A stretch of 64,000 bases of DNA, taken from NCBI RefSeq assembly GCF_024622195.1, contig NZ_JANKBI010000002.1, positions 372,001 through 436,000 of the forward strand, read 5' to 3'. The translations under genes and the position numbers were made by a program. Numbering within the stretch: the first letter of the stretch is position 1; each line of letters starts with the position of its first letter. Source of the DNA: Murimonas intestini. GTDB lineage: Bacteria; Bacillota; Clostridia; Lachnospirales; Lachnospiraceae. Below the pieces are notes generated by a model. That model was given only the letters and a program-made list of their open reading frames with translations, had not been told where the DNA came from and did not search any database. Positions 26,632 to 35,558 of the stretch are shown here, piece by piece.

Positions 26632-26660
26632 AAATCCGGACTCGATGAGTCCGGATTTTG
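26632..26660 (+). terminator. Terminator of ssrA
   Basis: AAATCCGGACTC (26632-26643) and GAGTCCGGATTT (26647-26658) form a perfect 12 bp stem with a 3-nt loop; the stem ends in T residues. It also faces the leftward dehydrogenase gene. Confidence 0.85.
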
Positions 26661-26756
26661 TACGTTCTGCATTATTTTGGAATGACCGGCAGCCAAATGT
26701 ATGATCCGCGATGCCATACGCAGACATCCTTCTTTTTCTGCCCACGGCGGAACCGG

Positions 26757-27800
26757 CTAAAATTTAACTACAGACTTGATAACCTCGCCCTTGTGCTCAA
26801 GGCTGTACTCTATGGCCTCTATGCAGTCTTTAAAATCAAAGGTATGGGACACGATCTTCTTCAGTGGGATCACACCTGAAGAGACTGCTTCTATTGCCTT
26901 CGGATACAGGTTCCTGTAGCGGTACACAGAATAGATGGTGCCTTCCATGGCATTTAATGTGGCTATGTCCAGTTCAAGCACGGGCTCAGGGGACACGCCT
27001 ACAAGTGTTACCTTCCCGGCACGCCTGATCAGACGGCATGTCTGCAGTGTAGTGATACGGTTCCCGGCACATTCATATACCTGGTCAGCTCCGCCGCCGG
27101 GAAGAGTTTTGGCGAATTCTTCAATACTTTCTTTCCTGCTGTTGAATACTCTTGTGGCGCCCACTTCCATTGCCTTCTCCAGGCGTTTATCCAGAACGTC
27201 AGCCACATATATCTGGCTGACACCCCTGGCCCTGAGGCTCATCACAGTGCACAGGCCTATGCAGCCGCTGCCAAGGACAATAGCTGTCTCACCGACTTTT
27301 GCATTTGACAGTTCTGTGGCATGAAGTCCGACACTGAGAGGCTCTATGAGGCCGCCCTCCATAGTGCTCACATTCTGGGGCAGCTTATAGCACATGCTGG
27401 CATCATGTACGCAGTACTCTGCAAAGACGCCGTCTCTTTCTCCGGGGATTGCCAGCATTTTAATATTCCGGCATAAATTATAGTTTCCTTTTCTGCAGTC
27501 TTCGCATTTCCCGCATGGAACTGCAGGCTCAAGGGCTACCCTGTCACCTGGCTGAAAGCCTTCCACACCTTCGCCGATGGCAGATACAACGCCGCCCGGT
27601 TCATGACCCAGGGCCAACGGGCCGTTCAGCTTCCAGTTAGCCAGCTGTCCTTCCTGATAGAAATGCAGGTCTGAACCGCACACGCCGACATATTCTAATT
27701 TTATCTGCAGTTCACCCGGTCCGGGTTTGGGGATTTCCCTCTCTATCCATTCCAGACTTTGTTTTCCGGTTAATACGCATACCTTCATTTTCCCATCCAT
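26757..27800 (-). CDS. Zinc-dependent polyol/alcohol dehydrogenase (sorbitol dehydrogenase-like)
   Basis: A 347-residue medium-chain dehydrogenase. Catalytic zinc ligands are C41 (GVCGSDLHF) and H66-E67 (GHEPGG), and the structural zinc is held by C96, C99, C102 and C110 (PCGKCEDCRKGNYNLC). VLGSGCIGLCTVM is the NAD-binding loop. This set fits L-iditol, xylitol or threonine-type dehydrogenases. The frame is open to 27848, but that codon overlaps the -10 of the promoter at 27848-27876, so 27800 (with AAGGAT upstream) is chosen. It may feed a keto-sugar to the large operon next to it, which faces the other way. Confidence 0.88.
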   Translation of the reverse strand: MDGKMKVCVLTGKQSLEWIEREIPKPGPGELQIKLEYVGVCGSDLHFYQEGQLANWKLNGPLALGHEPGGVVSAIGEGVEGFQPGDRVALEPAVPCGKCEDCRKGNYNLCRNIKMLAIPGERDGVFAEYCVHDASMCYKLPQNVSTMEGGLIEPLSVGLHATELSNAKVGETAIVLGSGCIGLCTVMSLRARGVSQIYVADVLDKRLEKAMEVGATRVFNSRKESIEEFAKTLPGGGADQVYECAGNRITTLQTCRLIRRAGKVTLVGVSPEPVLELDIATLNAMEGTIYSVYRYRNLYPKAIEAVSSGVIPLKKIVSHTFDFKDCIEAIEYSLEHKGEVIKSVVKF

Positions 27801-27847
27801 TCTAATACCATCCTTTTCTAATAGGCTAAAGCAAAGTTTCTTATTCA

Positions 27848-27876
27848 ATTCTAATATTATCAGATAAATATTGCAA
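27848..27876 (-). promoter_or_regulatory. Promoter of the zinc dehydrogenase
   Basis: On the minus strand TTGCAA (27876-27871) and TAGAAT (27853-27848) are 17 bp apart. The start of transcription would be near 27841, which rules out a start codon at 27848. Confidence 0.6.
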
Positions 27877-27914
27877 GCTAAACCTGGTATAACTCAAAGT
27901 CTGGCACGGCAGCA

Positions 27915-28057
27915 GTTACTGTTCACTCCGTGACCAGTAACACGCTTCGCGATGCACAGAAACGGCCAAAAGCGCCATTTCGCGCTGCAACCCTCGGGAT
28001 TTTCGTGCAAAATACGCACGAAAACACCTCGCGGGACGGTGACATGTGAATAGTAAC
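27915..28057. repeat. Dispersed hairpin element, copy B (143 bp)
   Basis: Arms GTTACTGTTCAC (27915-27926) and GTGAATAGTAAC (28046-28057) are inverted with one mismatch. The inner part has two hairpins, GAAACGGC/GCCATTTC (27959-27981) and TTTTCGTGC/GCACGAAAA (28000-28024), like copy A but with different stem bases in the first. TCGCG occurs at 27947-27951 and 28029-28033, the ends of the part missing in copy C. The 615 bp spacer between the dehydrogenase and the LacI gene otherwise holds only promoters and operators. Confidence 0.8.
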
Positions 28058-28082
28058 CGGCAGCAAACTCCATCCGGCCAAT

Positions 28083-28188
28083 AAAAACGTTTACAATATA
28101 GAAAAATAAATATTTGATTGAAATAGAGGATATCCAAGGGGGGTATATGCAAAATAACTAAGAAATAAAAGCAAATATAAACGTTTAC
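28083..28188. promoter_or_regulatory. Two upstream LacI-type operator sites
   Basis: AAAAACGTTTAC (28083-28094) and ATAAACGTTTAC (28177-28188) match the palindrome GTAAACGTTTAC with a central CG, typical of LacI-family operators. They lie 95-230 bp upstream of the lacI promoter's -10, where they could support DNA looping with the two downstream sites. Confidence 0.6.
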
Positions 28189-28278
28189 ATTCCTTGGTTT
28201 AGCTATTTTGTAGAAAATAAATGGGGCGTTAGCAGTTTTTCATAGAAATATGATGGGAAATTTAGCAGTTTTTGAGAC

Positions 28279-28306
28279 TTGCAAATAAAAACATTGCTGT
28301 TATAAT
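28279..28306 (+). promoter_or_regulatory. Promoter of the 16-gene catabolic operon
   Basis: TTGCAA (28279-28284) and a perfect TATAAT (28301-28306) with a 16 bp spacer, predicting a start near 28313, right before an operator at 28317. Confidence 0.7.
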
Positions 28307-28316
28307 AAGGATAAAT

Positions 28317-28395
28317 AAAAACGTTTACACAAATAAATACTCTGGTAATCAATAGGAAGGGTGTGGTAAAATAAGGAAAAAATGTAAACGTTAAT
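28317..28395. promoter_or_regulatory. Two LacI-type operators in the lacI leader
   Basis: AAAAACGTTTAC (28317-28328) begins just past the predicted start of transcription, and GTAAACGTTAAT (28384-28395) lies 20 bp before the LacI start codon. Both would block initiation or elongation, consistent with autorepression by the first gene of the operon. Confidence 0.65.
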
Positions 28396-28415
28396 AACGT
28401 AAAAGGGAGATTGAG

Positions 28416-29435
28416 ATGAACAAAAACCAAATTACAATCAAAGATGTCGCAAGAGACGCAGATGTATCCATCGCCACTGTATCCAGAGTAATCAATAACC
28501 AGGATAAAGTCAGACCAGAAACTGTACAGAAAATAAAAGCTTCTATGGAAAAACTGAATTTTTATCCAAACGCGTTAGGACGTAATTTAAGGAAGATGGA
28601 GAGCAGGATGATCCTTATTATTCTGCCGAGCATATCAAATCCATTTTTTTCACAGATTGTAGACGGCATGGGAGAGATCGCTATGAACAATGGATATAAC
28701 ATTATGATCTGCCCGACGAAGTTTCAGACTAACGCCCAGAAGAGGTATATGAACCTGATTGCTACAAGGCAGGCTGAGGGGGCAGTCTTCCTGGCAAGTG
28801 AGCCGCAGGACCGCGAGATCGTAAATCTGTGTGAACAATATCCGGTGCTTCAATGCGGGGATTACAATGAAAAACTGGATCTTCCAAGGATATCCATCAA
28901 TAACAGGCTGGCAGCATATCAGGTGACAAAGTATCTGCTGGATATGGGGCATACAAGAGTTGGATTTATAGGAAGTGTGAACAACTCAGTTTCTTCTGTA
29001 CTCAGGCTTGAAGGATATCAGGATGCTCTGGCAGAAGCCGGCATAGAACAGGATAATTCAATCATAGCTTATGCAGATTCTGATTATAGCTACAACAGTG
29101 CCGGAGCAGTAGTCAGGAGAATGCTCTCAATGCCGGACAGGCCCACAGCCATATTTGCTATCTCAGATATTATGGCGATCGCGGCTGTGAATGTAGCGAA
29201 AGAAATGGGATTCGGTGTTCCGGCAGACATATCTATCTTTGGTTTTGATGATATCGAGATGGCATCTATGACAGAACCTAAAATATCCTCAGTAAACCAG
29301 TCAAATTACATAATGGGGAAAAGAGCCATGGGAATGCTTCTTGATATTTTGGGAGGAAAAGAACTGTCTGAGAGACAGGTGTATGTGGAACATCAATTAT
29401 TGATCCGGGGTTCTACCGGAGCTGTAAAAAAGTAA
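28416..29435 (+). CDS. LacI-family transcriptional regulator
   Basis: A 339-residue repressor. The N-terminal helix-turn-helix reads ITIKDVARDADVSIATVSRV and the hinge FYPNALGRNLRK; the rest is a periplasmic-binding-like effector domain (ILIILPSISNPFFSQIVDGM onward). GGGAGATTGAG precedes the ATG. Four GTAAACGTTTAC-like sites lie upstream, so it probably controls itself and the 15 genes downstream, released by a sugar or sugar acid. It could also bind HPr-P like CcpA, but it lies in a transport operon and CcpA genes usually do not. Confidence 0.93.
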   Translation: MNKNQITIKDVARDADVSIATVSRVINNQDKVRPETVQKIKASMEKLNFYPNALGRNLRKMESRMILIILPSISNPFFSQIVDGMGEIAMNNGYNIMICPTKFQTNAQKRYMNLIATRQAEGAVFLASEPQDREIVNLCEQYPVLQCGDYNEKLDLPRISINNRLAAYQVTKYLLDMGHTRVGFIGSVNNSVSSVLRLEGYQDALAEAGIEQDNSIIAYADSDYSYNSAGAVVRRMLSMPDRPTAIFAISDIMAIAAVNVAKEMGFGVPADISIFGFDDIEMASMTEPKISSVNQSNYIMGKRAMGMLLDILGGKELSERQVYVEHQLLIRGSTGAVKK

Positions 29436-29453
29436 AGGAAATGGAGGTATGAC

Positions 29454-30338
29454 ATGAAAAAGAAAAAAAGGAAAACGGCGGCAGAAGGGTATCTGTTCGT
29501 GATGCCGGCCACTCTGATAGTGCTGCTTGTGACGGTTTATCCGCTGGTCAGGGGAATTCTGGTTAGCTTCACAAATACAAATTTTCTTTATCCGCAGAAG
29601 GCTAAGTTTGTCGGACTGAAGAATATCATAGATATTTTCAAGGACAAAGAATTTATTTCGGCACTGGGATTTACCATATTTTTTGCAGTAAGTTCCGTGG
29701 TTTTGATCTATTTAATAGGACTGGCCCTGGCTCTGCTGCTGAACAGGGAATTTAAGGGAAAAGGGCTGTTCAGGGCGATCATGCTTCTCCCTTGGGTAAT
29801 ACCAAATGTTGTAGCTTCCAATATGTGGCTGTGGATGCTGAATGACCAGACAGGTATGATAAACCTGACTCTTCTGAAGCTTGGAATTATAAAGGAACCG
29901 ATTTTATTTTTGGCAACGCCGTTTATGGCCAAGATATCCACAGTGATTGTAAATACCTGGAAATCCTTCCCCTTTATGCTGCTGGTTCTGATGGCTGCCA
30001 TGCAGAATATACCGAAGGAGCTTTATGAATCAGCCTCGATGGACGGAGCAAACGCATTCCAGAGGTTTAAAAATATCACACTGCCCATGATCAAGCCGGT
30101 AAGTATCACATCCACAGTCCTGATCATGATCTGGAGCTTTAACAATTTTGAAACAGTGTTTCTGCTCACAAAAGGCGGACCGGCGAGCGCCACATCAAAT
30201 ATATCCATCTACATGTATAATTCAGCATTTTTCCGAAACCAGATGGGATATGCTTCAGCCATCGCATTAGTTATGCTGGTGTTTATGATTGTTCTGTCTT
30301 CCCTATATCAGTATGTTTTGAACCGGAAAGAAGACTAA
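29454..30338 (+). CDS. Sugar ABC transporter permease (MalF/UgpA-like)
   Basis: A 294-residue six-span permease with EAA-loop sequence ESASMDGANAFQRFKNITLP (residues about 189-208). It starts MKKKKRKTAAEGYLFVMPAT, the usual cytoplasmic tail and first span. It is 18 bp after lacI, with GGAGG before its ATG, and pairs with the next gene. Confidence 0.93.
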   Translation: MKKKKRKTAAEGYLFVMPATLIVLLVTVYPLVRGILVSFTNTNFLYPQKAKFVGLKNIIDIFKDKEFISALGFTIFFAVSSVVLIYLIGLALALLLNREFKGKGLFRAIMLLPWVIPNVVASNMWLWMLNDQTGMINLTLLKLGIIKEPILFLATPFMAKISTVIVNTWKSFPFMLLVLMAAMQNIPKELYESASMDGANAFQRFKNITLPMIKPVSITSTVLIMIWSFNNFETVFLLTKGGPASATSNISIYMYNSAFFRNQMGYASAIALVMLVFMIVLSSLYQYVLNRKED

Positions 30339-30356
30339 TGAAAGGAGGAATATAAA

Positions 30357-31193
30357 ATGAAAATAAAACGGATATTCAAGACAATTGGTTTTTACCTGCT
30401 GCTGACGATTATTGTGCTGTTTATCAGCCTGCCCCTTATAAATATGGTAGGTTCTTCATTTAAGAGCACAAGGGAGATTTTGAACAATAATAACATATTC
30501 CCGGAAGTTTTTACCTGGGAGAATTACAGAAATGTGCTTAACAGGACGCCATTTCTGACTTATGTGAGGAACAGCGTGGTAGTCGCCGTCCTTACAGCAG
30601 TCGTTGTCGGTATCACAAGCTGTCTGGCGGGCTATGCCATAGCCAGATACCAGCGCCATATCCGCGCATTCAGGTATTTTTCAAAGCTGTTTTTGATTCT
30701 GCAGATGTTTCCCGCAGTACTGCTGATGATCCCGTTAGTTCTTGTATTCATAAAAGTGGGATTATCTGATTCACTCTTGGGAATCTCGCTGATCTACATA
30801 GCTTTCAACATACCATTCTGTACATGGATGATAAGCGGATTTTTTGAAGGCATTCCGGTAGAAATGGAAGAGGCTGCACAGATAGATGGATGTACAGTGT
30901 TCCAGTCTTTCTGCAAGCTGGCTGTACCGCTTTCTCTTCCCGGAATTGCATCCATCATGATCTATGCCTTTATAGGAGCGTGGAATGAATATATGATGGC
31001 AAATGTCATTAACAAATCAGCGGAAGTAAAAACACTGCCTGTCGGCCTGCAGTCATTTATTCTGCAGTTCGATACGGACTGGGGTTCCCTGATGGCAGCA
31101 TCAGTGCTGGCGATCATACCGGCAATGTTATTTATCATATTCATGCAAAAGTATATAGTTGCAGGATTAACAGCGGGGGCTGTGAAGGGTTAG
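30357..31193 (+). CDS. Sugar ABC transporter permease (MalG-like)
   Basis: A 278-residue permease; the loop after the first span reads FKSTREILNNNNIFPEVF and the EAA loop is EEAAQIDGCTVFQSFCKLAV. AAAGGAGG lies before the ATG. With the preceding permease and the lipoprotein at 31290 it makes a CUT1-type importer; no ATPase is in the operon, so a shared one is probably used. Confidence 0.93.
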   Translation: MKIKRIFKTIGFYLLLTIIVLFISLPLINMVGSSFKSTREILNNNNIFPEVFTWENYRNVLNRTPFLTYVRNSVVVAVLTAVVVGITSCLAGYAIARYQRHIRAFRYFSKLFLILQMFPAVLLMIPLVLVFIKVGLSDSLLGISLIYIAFNIPFCTWMISGFFEGIPVEMEEAAQIDGCTVFQSFCKLAVPLSLPGIASIMIYAFIGAWNEYMMANVINKSAEVKTLPVGLQSFILQFDTDWGSLMAASVLAIIPAMLFIIFMQKYIVAGLTAGAVKG

Positions 31194-31289
31194 GCGCGTC
31201 CCATAAAACGATCCGGAAGAATTGCAGGGCATGTAACTATAAAGGCGCCGGACAATTAAGAACACACAAAATCAGGAGGTAAACTTATT

Positions 31290-32669
31290 ATGAGAAGGAA
31301 AACAGTTAAAAAATTATTTAGTGTATTATTAGCAGGAACTATGGCATTATCATTGGCCGCATGCGGAGACGGAAGCGGAAAAGATACAGAAAAGGCAGCA
31401 GTGCCTGAGACAGCAGCCAAGGAAGAGACAGAGGCTGCCAAGACAAAAGCATCAGAAGACGGCGATGTAGTGCTGGAATTCTGGGATATGCCATGGGGGT
31501 CTGTAGCATATCAGGAAGCAGCACAGGCATTAGTTAAACGTTTTAATGAAGAGCACCCCGGGATAACGGTTAATTATACATCAGTGCCATGGGATGGAGA
31601 TTATCAGACCTTTAATGTGGCCATCACTTCAGGGAATGCTCCTGATGTGAGCACAGGTTCAGGCTATTCACCGTTCCAGTTTGATGCAATGGGCGAGATC
31701 CTTCCGCTGGATGATCTGATGGAAGAGATGAAGGCTGACGGAAGCGCTGACTTCGAAGAGACAGCTATGAAACAGTTCGTACAGAACGGCCATCAGGTAG
31801 CAATGCCATGGAATCTGGACCCAAAATGTATCTACTACAGAAAAGATATTCTTGAAGAGAATAATATCCCTGTACCGACTACTTGGGATGAATTACTTGA
31901 CGCATGCAAGCAGCTTTCAAACGGTGATTTCTATGGAATGGCAATTGAAAGTGCAGGCGCATGGCCGCTGAATATTTTCCTTATTAACAATGGGGTTAGT
32001 TTTATAGATGAAAATAAGCAGGCTGCTTTCACATCAGACGGCGTAAAAGAAACTCTGGAATATTTCAGGACACTGTCAGAAGAAAAAGTTATTGCACCGG
32101 GAAGCGCAGGATATACAGCAGCAGAAGCACAGAAACTGTTCCTTCAGGGAAAAGCAGCATTTATTCCAACCAGCGCAGATTTTGCAAATTCTATTAAAGA
32201 CCAGGGCGAAGAATTCTATAACAATGTAGAACTTCTTGCACCTCTCACAGCACCGAGCGGAACAAGCCTTTCTATTATGGGCTGCAACGGGATCATGGCT
32301 TACCAGCAGACAGAGCATCCGGACGAAGCTAAGATGTTTATCAGATGGTGGCTGGAGAATTCAGATACATTGTGGACAGAGGGCGGCATGGGAGCATTCC
32401 CGGCACTCAGGACAAAATATACACTTGATGTATTTACACAGGATAAATTCAAAGCAGCTCTGATCGAGAAGGTTCTGCCAGTATCCGTACCTTTAAATTA
32501 TCCGTCTGAGAACGCATTTCCGGCAATGAACTCTATTCAGGGAGAATTACTTACATCCCAGGCATGCAGTATGGTTCTTGGAACAGATAAACCTGTCGAA
32601 GATATCATGAATGAGATCAATGATAAGGTAATTACGATCCTGGATTCCTTCGGGACAGGAGAGGAATAA
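31290..32669 (+). CDS. Sugar-binding lipoprotein of the ABC importer
   Basis: A 459-residue family 1 solute-binding protein. The signal peptide ends in the lipobox SLAAC with lipidation at C25, followed by a flexible Glu/Lys/Ala-rich tether (about 28-57) and the first strand VVLEFWDMPWGSVAYQEAAQ. AGGAGGTAAAC precedes the ATG. It captures the operon's substrate outside the cell. A strong palindrome follows at 32701, as with the other binding protein at 11885. Confidence 0.94.
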   Translation: MRRKTVKKLFSVLLAGTMALSLAACGDGSGKDTEKAAVPETAAKEETEAAKTKASEDGDVVLEFWDMPWGSVAYQEAAQALVKRFNEEHPGITVNYTSVPWDGDYQTFNVAITSGNAPDVSTGSGYSPFQFDAMGEILPLDDLMEEMKADGSADFEETAMKQFVQNGHQVAMPWNLDPKCIYYRKDILEENNIPVPTTWDELLDACKQLSNGDFYGMAIESAGAWPLNIFLINNGVSFIDENKQAAFTSDGVKETLEYFRTLSEEKVIAPGSAGYTAAEAQKLFLQGKAAFIPTSADFANSIKDQGEEFYNNVELLAPLTAPSGTSLSIMGCNGIMAYQQTEHPDEAKMFIRWWLENSDTLWTEGGMGAFPALRTKYTLDVFTQDKFKAALIEKVLPVSVPLNYPSENAFPAMNSIQGELLTSQACSMVLGTDKPVEDIMNEINDKVITILDSFGTGEE

Positions 32670-32700
32670 AAAAGCAGCAAGCCACATGGCAGACGCCATA

Positions 32701-32720
32701 CGGACATGCATGCATGTCCG
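32701..32720. other. Perfect 20 bp palindrome after the binding-protein gene
   Basis: CGGACATGCATGCATGTCCG is its own reverse complement, and the flanks (GCAGCAAGCC and GGCAGGCTGCCTGC) extend the hairpin loosely. No T-run follows, so a stability or processing hairpin that favours the binding-protein mRNA is more likely than a terminator. Confidence 0.65.
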
Positions 32721-32774
32721 CCTGGCAGGCTGCCTGCGGTAATAATGACATCCATTCAGAAACGGGAGAACAAT

Positions 32775-34541
32775 ATGGACAGATTTCGGAATTTCAAAAT
32801 AGCTTCTTATGCACATGCAAATTTTTTATCAGAGGCTGATGCAAATGATATCCAAAAGGGGATCGATTATTTTAACAGATATGTGCCCCTGGATAAAGTA
32901 TATCTGGAAGTGCACCGCGGACCTTTTGATATCCCGCGTGAGAAATTAAGACAGTTTAAGGATAAATTTCAGGAGAATGGGATAAAGGTGGCAGGCGGCA
33001 TAACTTCCACACTGAGTGTTGAAGGAATGAAGAAAAACAGCATATTTGACGTGCTCTGTTATTCGGAGCCGGCTTACAGAAAAAGATATCTGGAAATTGT
33101 AAAGTATGCGGCGGAAGAGTTCGATGAGATAATTTTGGATGATTTCTTTTTTACAGCATGCAGATGTGAGAGATGTATTGAAAAGAAAGGTGCGAAAAGC
33201 TGGGAAGAGTACCGCACCGCGCTCATGGAAGAGGTTGCACGGGAAGTTACAGAACAGGCGGCTGCGGTGAATCCTAAGTGCAGAGTGATCATCAAATATC
33301 CAAACTGGTATGATTCTTATCAGGAGACAGGCTACTGTCCTGACAGGCAGAAGGACATCTTCGCAGGGATCTTTACAGGGACGGAAACGAGGAACACGGT
33401 ATATGACCAGCAGCATCTTCCAAGATATCTGTCGTACAGCCTGCCCCGCTATCTGGAGCGGACTGCCCCGGGGAGAAATGGCGGCGGCTGGATTGATCTG
33501 GGATTTTCCTCAGGAAATCTGAACTATTGGGTGGACCAGGCCTGCTTTACGCTTTTGTCAGGAGCCAGGGAGCTGATGCTCTTCAATTTCAGTGAACTGA
33601 CAGGTTCGCCGGCCCTGCCTCCATTAGCGCCTGTACTTGAGAGGATGGATAATTTCCTGGACCAGGCAGGAGTGCCTGAGGGGCTTTTGGCATATGAACC
33701 TCTGCGGTCTGTGGGAGAAGATTTTATCATGCAGTATATGGGGATGCTGGGAATACCGTTTGAACCTGTGCCGGAATGGGAAGCAGACGGCCGGACAGAG
33801 AGCATTTTCCTGGATGAACGGGCAGCCTGTGATCCTGATGTGGTGGAAAAATTAAAGAAGCATTTGCTCTTGGGCAAAAAAGCGCTCATTACCACAGGAT
33901 TTTTAAGGGCAGCTTACGACAGGGGAATGAAGGATCTCACTTCTATACGCTTTACGAACAGAAGGGTATCAGGCAGAGAATACTGGATCGACTCCTACAC
34001 CCTTAACAGAAAGAGCCATCATACAGGAGATGAGCCTGTGAGCCTGGAAGTACTTGAATACCGGACAAACGCCACATGGTGTGAGGCTGCAATGGTGGCA
34101 GGCGAATGTAATTTCCCGCTGCTGCTCAGTGACTGCTATGGTGACGGATGCATGTATACGCTGAATGTGCCGGATAATTTCAGTGATCTTTATTTCCTTC
34201 CGCCGGAGGTGACAGGATATATTGCTAAAAGTGCAGCGCCTGAACTGCCTCTGTATATGGAATCAAAGGCTAAACATTCCATGTTCCTTTATGACAATAA
34301 TGTATTCGGAGTGGTTTCACTCAGACCTTATCCGGAGGATGTAAAACTGGTCACAAAAGGAGAAGGCGTGAGAGCCCTGCAGGATATTGATACAGGAGAG
34401 ATCATAGAACCATCTGCCATTAAGCCAGGCCCGGTCAGAAGGTTTGATGTTGTGGAGGCTGCCAAAGAACCGGTCCGGAAGGTTTTTGATGTGCCGGTTG
34501 AAAATGGAGCCTACAGATTTTTTAAGATTCTTATGGAATAA
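32775..34541 (+). CDS. Unassigned protein, possible glycosidase-like TIM barrel
   Basis: A 588-residue soluble protein I cannot place in a named family. The N-terminal 250 residues have a beta/alpha rhythm (KIASYAHANFL, KVYLEVHRGPFD, KVAGGITSTLS) and the striking motif DEIILDDFFFTACRCERC (D122-D123, C129, C131, C134), reminiscent of GHL-type putative glycosidases in which acidic residues end a strand. The C-terminal half reads like a beta-rich ancillary domain. The start at 32775 follows GGGAGAAC; an earlier in-frame ATG at 32706 is inside the palindrome. Position in a sugar operon suggests a hydrolytic or lyase step. Confidence 0.7.
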   Translation: MDRFRNFKIASYAHANFLSEADANDIQKGIDYFNRYVPLDKVYLEVHRGPFDIPREKLRQFKDKFQENGIKVAGGITSTLSVEGMKKNSIFDVLCYSEPAYRKRYLEIVKYAAEEFDEIILDDFFFTACRCERCIEKKGAKSWEEYRTALMEEVAREVTEQAAAVNPKCRVIIKYPNWYDSYQETGYCPDRQKDIFAGIFTGTETRNTVYDQQHLPRYLSYSLPRYLERTAPGRNGGGWIDLGFSSGNLNYWVDQACFTLLSGARELMLFNFSELTGSPALPPLAPVLERMDNFLDQAGVPEGLLAYEPLRSVGEDFIMQYMGMLGIPFEPVPEWEADGRTESIFLDERAACDPDVVEKLKKHLLLGKKALITTGFLRAAYDRGMKDLTSIRFTNRRVSGREYWIDSYTLNRKSHHTGDEPVSLEVLEYRTNATWCEAAMVAGECNFPLLLSDCYGDGCMYTLNVPDNFSDLYFLPPEVTGYIAKSAAPELPLYMESKAKHSMFLYDNNVFGVVSLRPYPEDVKLVTKGEGVRALQDIDTGEIIEPSAIKPGPVRRFDVVEAAKEPVRKVFDVPVENGAYRFFKILME

Positions 34542-34568
34542 TAGCAGGAAAAGCACGGGAGGAAGATG

Positions 34569-35558
34569 ATGGGAGCTTCATTATATGACGTAGTATGTGC
34601 CGGGCATGCGGTGGTTGACGTTTTGATTAAAGGGCAGGTCCGGGAGATGGACCAGCGGGACGGAGATTTGGAGCAGGCGGTTATTTCTACAGGAGGTGAC
34701 GCTTTAAATGAAGCGATCGTCCTGTCAAGGCTGGGGCTTAAGTCAGCATTTTTGGGCAGGGTAGGAGAAGACCTGGCCGGTGAACTGATCAAGGCGGAAT
34801 TGAACAGGAATCATGTGGATGCCTCCGGGATTGTTGTAGATAAAGAGGTGGACACGACCATATCAGTGATTCCCGTGGGGCAGGATAAAAAGCATCATTT
34901 CTGGTGCCACCAGGGCGGAAATAACCGCATATGCCTGGAAATGATGAAAGAAGATTATATAAATAAAGCTAAGGTTCTGAATATTGGGAGCATTGTACCA
35001 GGTTCAGATATGGATTTCGAAGGAGTTGCAGAGGTCTGTGCCAGGGCCAGAAAAAATAGAGTGATCACTTCGGCGGATGCGGTGCTCACAGGCCCATTCA
35101 GGGACAGCCCGGATTACAGTGTAAATTTAGAAAGGCTGTGCAGCCTTCTAAAGGAGCTGGACTATTTCCTTCCCAGTGAGGATGAGGCATTGGAGATCAC
35201 AGGGAAAGATAATACAGAAGAGGCGCTGCTGGAGCTTTTAAATATGGGGGCGGGCCAGGCAGTCATCAAGCTTGGGAAAAAAGGCTGCCTGATCTATGAG
35301 GATAACAAGTTTGAAACAGTTTTAGGGTATCCTGTCAGGGTAGCTGATACTGTAGGAGCGGGAGACAATTTTGTGGCAGGCTTTACCGCAGGCCTGTCCA
35401 GGGGCTGGAGCCTGAAACAATGCGCGATGTTTGCCAATGCGGCGGCAGCTCTTTCGGTGACACAGAAAGGGGCTGTGAAGGCAGCATCAGATTTTATGAC
35501 AGTCAGAAAATTTATGGAAGAGAATGGGAAAGGAGATGGCTACGTATGGAATTGGTAA
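34569..35558 (+). CDS. PfkB-family carbohydrate kinase (IolC-like class)
   Basis: A 329-residue ribokinase-fold kinase. STGGDALNEAIVLSRLG is the substrate-binding region and DTVGAGDNFVAGF (about residue 260) carries the catalytic Asp and anion hole. ATG codons at 34566 and 34569 both fit, but GGGAGG ends only 3 nt before the first and 6 nt before the second. It phosphorylates a keto-sugar or 2-keto-3-deoxy acid so that the aldolase next door can split it; the pairing with a class II aldolase matches IolC-IolJ. It overlaps the aldolase gene by 13 bp. Confidence 0.88.
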   Translation: MGASLYDVVCAGHAVVDVLIKGQVREMDQRDGDLEQAVISTGGDALNEAIVLSRLGLKSAFLGRVGEDLAGELIKAELNRNHVDASGIVVDKEVDTTISVIPVGQDKKHHFWCHQGGNNRICLEMMKEDYINKAKVLNIGSIVPGSDMDFEGVAEVCARARKNRVITSADAVLTGPFRDSPDYSVNLERLCSLLKELDYFLPSEDEALEITGKDNTEEALLELLNMGAGQAVIKLGKKGCLIYEDNKFETVLGYPVRVADTVGAGDNFVAGFTAGLSRGWSLKQCAMFANAAAALSVTQKGAVKAASDFMTVRKFMEENGKGDGYVWNW

